Below, one piece after another: positions 14,469-15,957 of a stretch of 15,957 bases of DNA; the first letter of the stretch is position 1, and each line of letters opens with the position of its first letter. The notes below the pieces were generated by a model. That model made no database searches and had not been told where the DNA came from. It saw nothing but the letters and a program-made list of their open reading frames with translations. This DNA comes from Oscillospiraceae bacterium (lineage in GTDB: Bacteria > Bacillota_A > Clostridia > Oscillospirales > Oscillospiraceae): the NCBI GenBank assembly GCA_017505505.1, contig JAFVPA010000035.1:1-15957 (forward strand). Reading direction: 5' to 3'. Both the position numbers and the translations under genes were made by a program.

Positions 14469-14495
14469 AAAGTAATCCTCCTGTAAAATGTATAT

Positions 14496-14544
14496 GGCAC
14501 ATATTTGCTTCTGAAATTATGACACAAATATGTGCCTTTGTCAA
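14496..14544 (-). promoter_or_regulatory. Promoter and inverted-repeat operator of the divergent pair
   Basis: The minus-strand promoter is TTGACA (14544-14539), 17 bases, CATAAT (14521-14516). A 12-bp perfect inverted repeat, GGCACATATTTG (14496-14507) and CAAATATGTGCC (14525-14536), places one half in the promoter spacer and the other just downstream of the -10 box. The half-site centres are 29 bp apart. It is probably the target of the adjacent XRE protein (inference). Confidence 0.65.
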
Positions 14545-14586
14545 TAATATTTAAATTCCCATGTTATTATAAAAACTGGTGATGAT

Positions 14587-14820
14587 ATGGAGATTTATGA
14601 AATTCTTAGAGGGTTACGGGAAGATCGTGACCTTACACAACAGGAATTGGCTGACTTTTTAAAAATTGGAAGGACCATGTACCGAAGATATGAGACTGGC
14701 GTTACGGAGATTCCTACACGCCATTTGAAATCCTTGTGCCTGTTTTATGGAATTTCTTCAGATTATATACTGGACTTACCAGAAAATCTGCCTTATGGTA
14801 CCAGCAAAACACGAAAATAA
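14587..14820 (+). CDS. XRE-family helix-turn-helix transcriptional regulator
   Basis: This is a 77-residue Cro/C1-type DNA-binding protein. The helix-turn-helix covers about residues 4-58: LRGLREDRDLTQQELADFL, then GRTMYRRYETGVTEIPTRHLKSLCLFYGISSDYIL. The N-terminal sequence MEIYEILRGLREDRDLTQ is the usual family start, although only a weak GGTGATG lies 2 bases upstream, which implies low translation. It has no C-terminal ligand or peptidase domain. It lies divergent from the small gene at 14160-14468, whose promoter carries the inverted repeat it probably binds. Confidence 0.88.
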   Translation: MEIYEILRGLREDRDLTQQELADFLKIGRTMYRRYETGVTEIPTRHLKSLCLFYGISSDYILDLPENLPYGTSKTRK

Positions 14821-14824
14821 TAAC

Positions 14825-14879
14825 AAACAACCTGTCATTCCTTGGCATGCCTTGCTTGCCTGGGATGACAGGTTGTTTT
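14825..14879 (+). terminator. Long terminator hairpin after the XRE gene
   Basis: AAACAACCTGTCAT (14825-14838) pairs perfectly with ATGACAGGTTGTTT (14865-14878), extended by TCC/GGG, around a loop that contains the palindrome GGCATGCC. The sequence after it is TGTTATGTTG, moderately T-rich. The 17-bp stem is longer than usual and may also be a dispersed palindrome. Confidence 0.7.
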
Positions 14880-14991
14880 GTTATGTTGTGCGTTGACCGG
14901 CATGCGGGCCGTTCCCTATGAGAGGGCAATGAATGGTGAAAAATGGCGCAAAAAAACGAGGCCTGAGCCCCGGAATTGTGGATTTTATTCA

Positions 14992-15020
14992 TTGACAAAA
15001 TCTGCATGGTATGATACAAT
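14992..15020 (+). promoter_or_regulatory. Promoter of rpoB
   Basis: TTGACA (14992-14997), 17-base spacer and TACAAT (15015-15020). The predicted start near 15027 gives a leader of about 150 bases, in which no gene or clear hairpin was seen. The stretch 14880-14990 also shows no gene. Confidence 0.7.
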
Positions 15021-15178
15021 GATTATCCATACTGTGATACTATGCCTTTTTCTGGGCATTCCTCCCAACATGGTCATTTTATCACAGATACAGGCGGCTG
15101 TCAAGAAGGGAATTATGAAAATTTGACAACTGATCCTGGCGTATCGTAAGCAACACACAATTCGTAAGAAAGGCTGTG

Positions 15179-15957
15179 ATGATCCATATGGAAATGGTCA
15201 AGGACGTAATGTTCGGCAAGACCATGCGTAAATCCTACGCGAAGTATGAAGAGATCCTTCAGATCCCCAACATGCTGAAGATCCAGAAGGATTCCTACCA
15301 GTGGTTCCTGGAAACCGGTCTGCGGGAAGTCTTCAAGGATGTCGGCACCATCACCGACTTCTCCGGTAAGCTGGAGCTGTCTTTCCTGGATTACACCATG
15401 GAAGACAAGGCTAAGTACACCATCGAGGAGTGCCGGGAGCGGGACGCAACCTACGCAAAGCCCATCAAGGTCCGCGTTCGTCTGCGCAACACCGAGACCG
15501 ATGAAATCAAGGAGCAGGAGATCTTCATGGGCGATTTCCCCGTGATGACCAACGGCGGCACCTTCGTGATCAACGGCGCGGAGCGTGTTATCATCTCCCA
15601 GATCGTCCGTTCCCCCGGCATGTACTACGGCCACGAAGTGGACAAGGCTGACCAGCATACCTATTCTGCTACTGTTATTCCTTACCGCGGCGCCTGGCTG
15701 GAGTATGAGACTGACAACTCCAATGTGTTCTGGGTCCGTATCGACAAGAACCGCAAGCTGCCCATTACCTGCCTGATCCGTGCTCTGGGTGTTCAGACCG
15801 ATGACCAGATCAAGGCTATGTTCGGTGAGGACGAGCGTATTCTGGCAACTCTGGAAAAGGATGCCTGCAAGACCCGGGAAGAGTCTCTGCTGGAGATCTA
15901 CCGCCGCCTGCGTCCCGGTGAGCCTCCCACGGTGGAGACTGCCACCGCACATCTGGA
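15179..15957 (+). CDS. rpoB: DNA-directed RNA polymerase subunit beta, N-terminal part
   Basis: This is the beta subunit of RNA polymerase, cytosolic, with the first 259 residues visible; the gene continues past the window end. The frame from ATG 15179 ([13 protein letters not shown]) is open to 15957. AAGAAAGG lies 5 bases before this ATG; the ATGs at 15188 and 15194 are alternatives. Diagnostic RpoB sequence includes LEIQKDSY-like [70 protein letters not shown] (Gly126 to Gly149 region) and [10 protein letters not shown] at the end. It has its own promoter; the gene immediately upstream is an XRE regulator, not rplL. The identification is secure. Confidence 0.95.
   Translation, partial: MIHMEMVKDVMFGKTMRKSYAKYEEILQIPNMLKIQKDSYQWFLETGLREVFKDVGTITDFSGKLELSFLDYTMEDKAKYTIEECRERDATYAKPIKVRVRLRNTETDEIKEQEIFMGDFPVMTNGGTFVINGAERVIISQIVRSPGMYYGHEVDKADQHTYSATVIPYRGAWLEYETDNSNVFWVRIDKNRKLPITCLIRALGVQTDDQIKAMFGEDERILATLEKDACKTREESLLEIYRRLRPGEPPTVETATAHL

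Noticed and set aside
14878..15126. Small plus-strand open frame before rpoB
   Set aside because: It starts inside the terminator tail, crosses the rpoB promoter, and has no ribosome site.
1..15957. CRISPR array, insertion-sequence transposase, phage genes or defence system
   Set aside because: Looked for direct repeats with regular spacing, DDE/HUH-type motifs and phage structural signatures; none were seen.

Overview
This window looks like a moderately GC-rich Clostridia chromosome, probably an Oscillospiraceae/Ruminococcaceae-type gut Firmicute. The grounds are the PPi-dependent phosphofructokinase, strong AGGAGG ribosome sites, sigma-A type promoters, a BlaI/M56 pair, a DUF5662 protein, a clostridial-style tRNA-Gln(CTG) and an LTA-synthase-like protein. 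The genus is an inference; no 16S or other decisive marker is present. Almost everything is ordinary chromosome; no phage, insertion-sequence transposase or CRISPR array was seen.

Layout. (1) 1-1058: 3' part of a PPi-dependent 6-phosphofructokinase. (2) 1059-1415: a non-coding stretch with two related terminator-like hairpins flanking a 136-bp palindromic REP/MITE-like element. (3) 1416-5151, minus strand: a BlaI-family repressor and an M56 (BlaR1-type) membrane metallopeptidase. The peptidase reading frame is broken by one base in its extracellular part, the two genes are separated by a 142-bp element with 25-bp perfect inverted ends, and two near-identical 16-bp palindromes cover the repressor promoter. 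(4) 5188-6130: a DUF5662 gene, tRNA-Gln, and a 111-bp element that folds into a four-way junction and ends in a copy of the tRNA 3' end. (5) 6217-10508: an mglBAC-type galactose/glucose ABC importer with a structured leader and a fourth, small single-pass membrane protein gene overlapping mglC. (6) 10607-11125: a Nudix hydrolase. (7) 11155-11962: a phosphoribosyltransferase-fold protein lacking the acidic pair of the PRPP loop. (8) 12037-14151: an LTA-synthase-family phosphoglycerol transferase. (9) 14160-14820: a divergent pair, a small unknown protein and an XRE-type regulator, sharing an intergenic 12-bp perfect inverted repeat. (10) 14992-15957: rpoB, 5' part, with its own promoter and without rplJL immediately upstream.

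How the genes fit together. The Mgl importer would bring in galactose or glucose, which could feed glycolysis through enzymes such as the PPi-dependent phosphofructokinase at the left end; the two loci are not in one operon. The BlaI/M56 pair is a self-contained signalling unit: the membrane peptidase senses something outside and relieves BlaI repression of the operon. The most interesting items are the tRNA-tail/four-way-junction element, the small membrane protein of the mgl operon, the altered PRPP-loop protein and the duplicated sensor region of the M56 protein.
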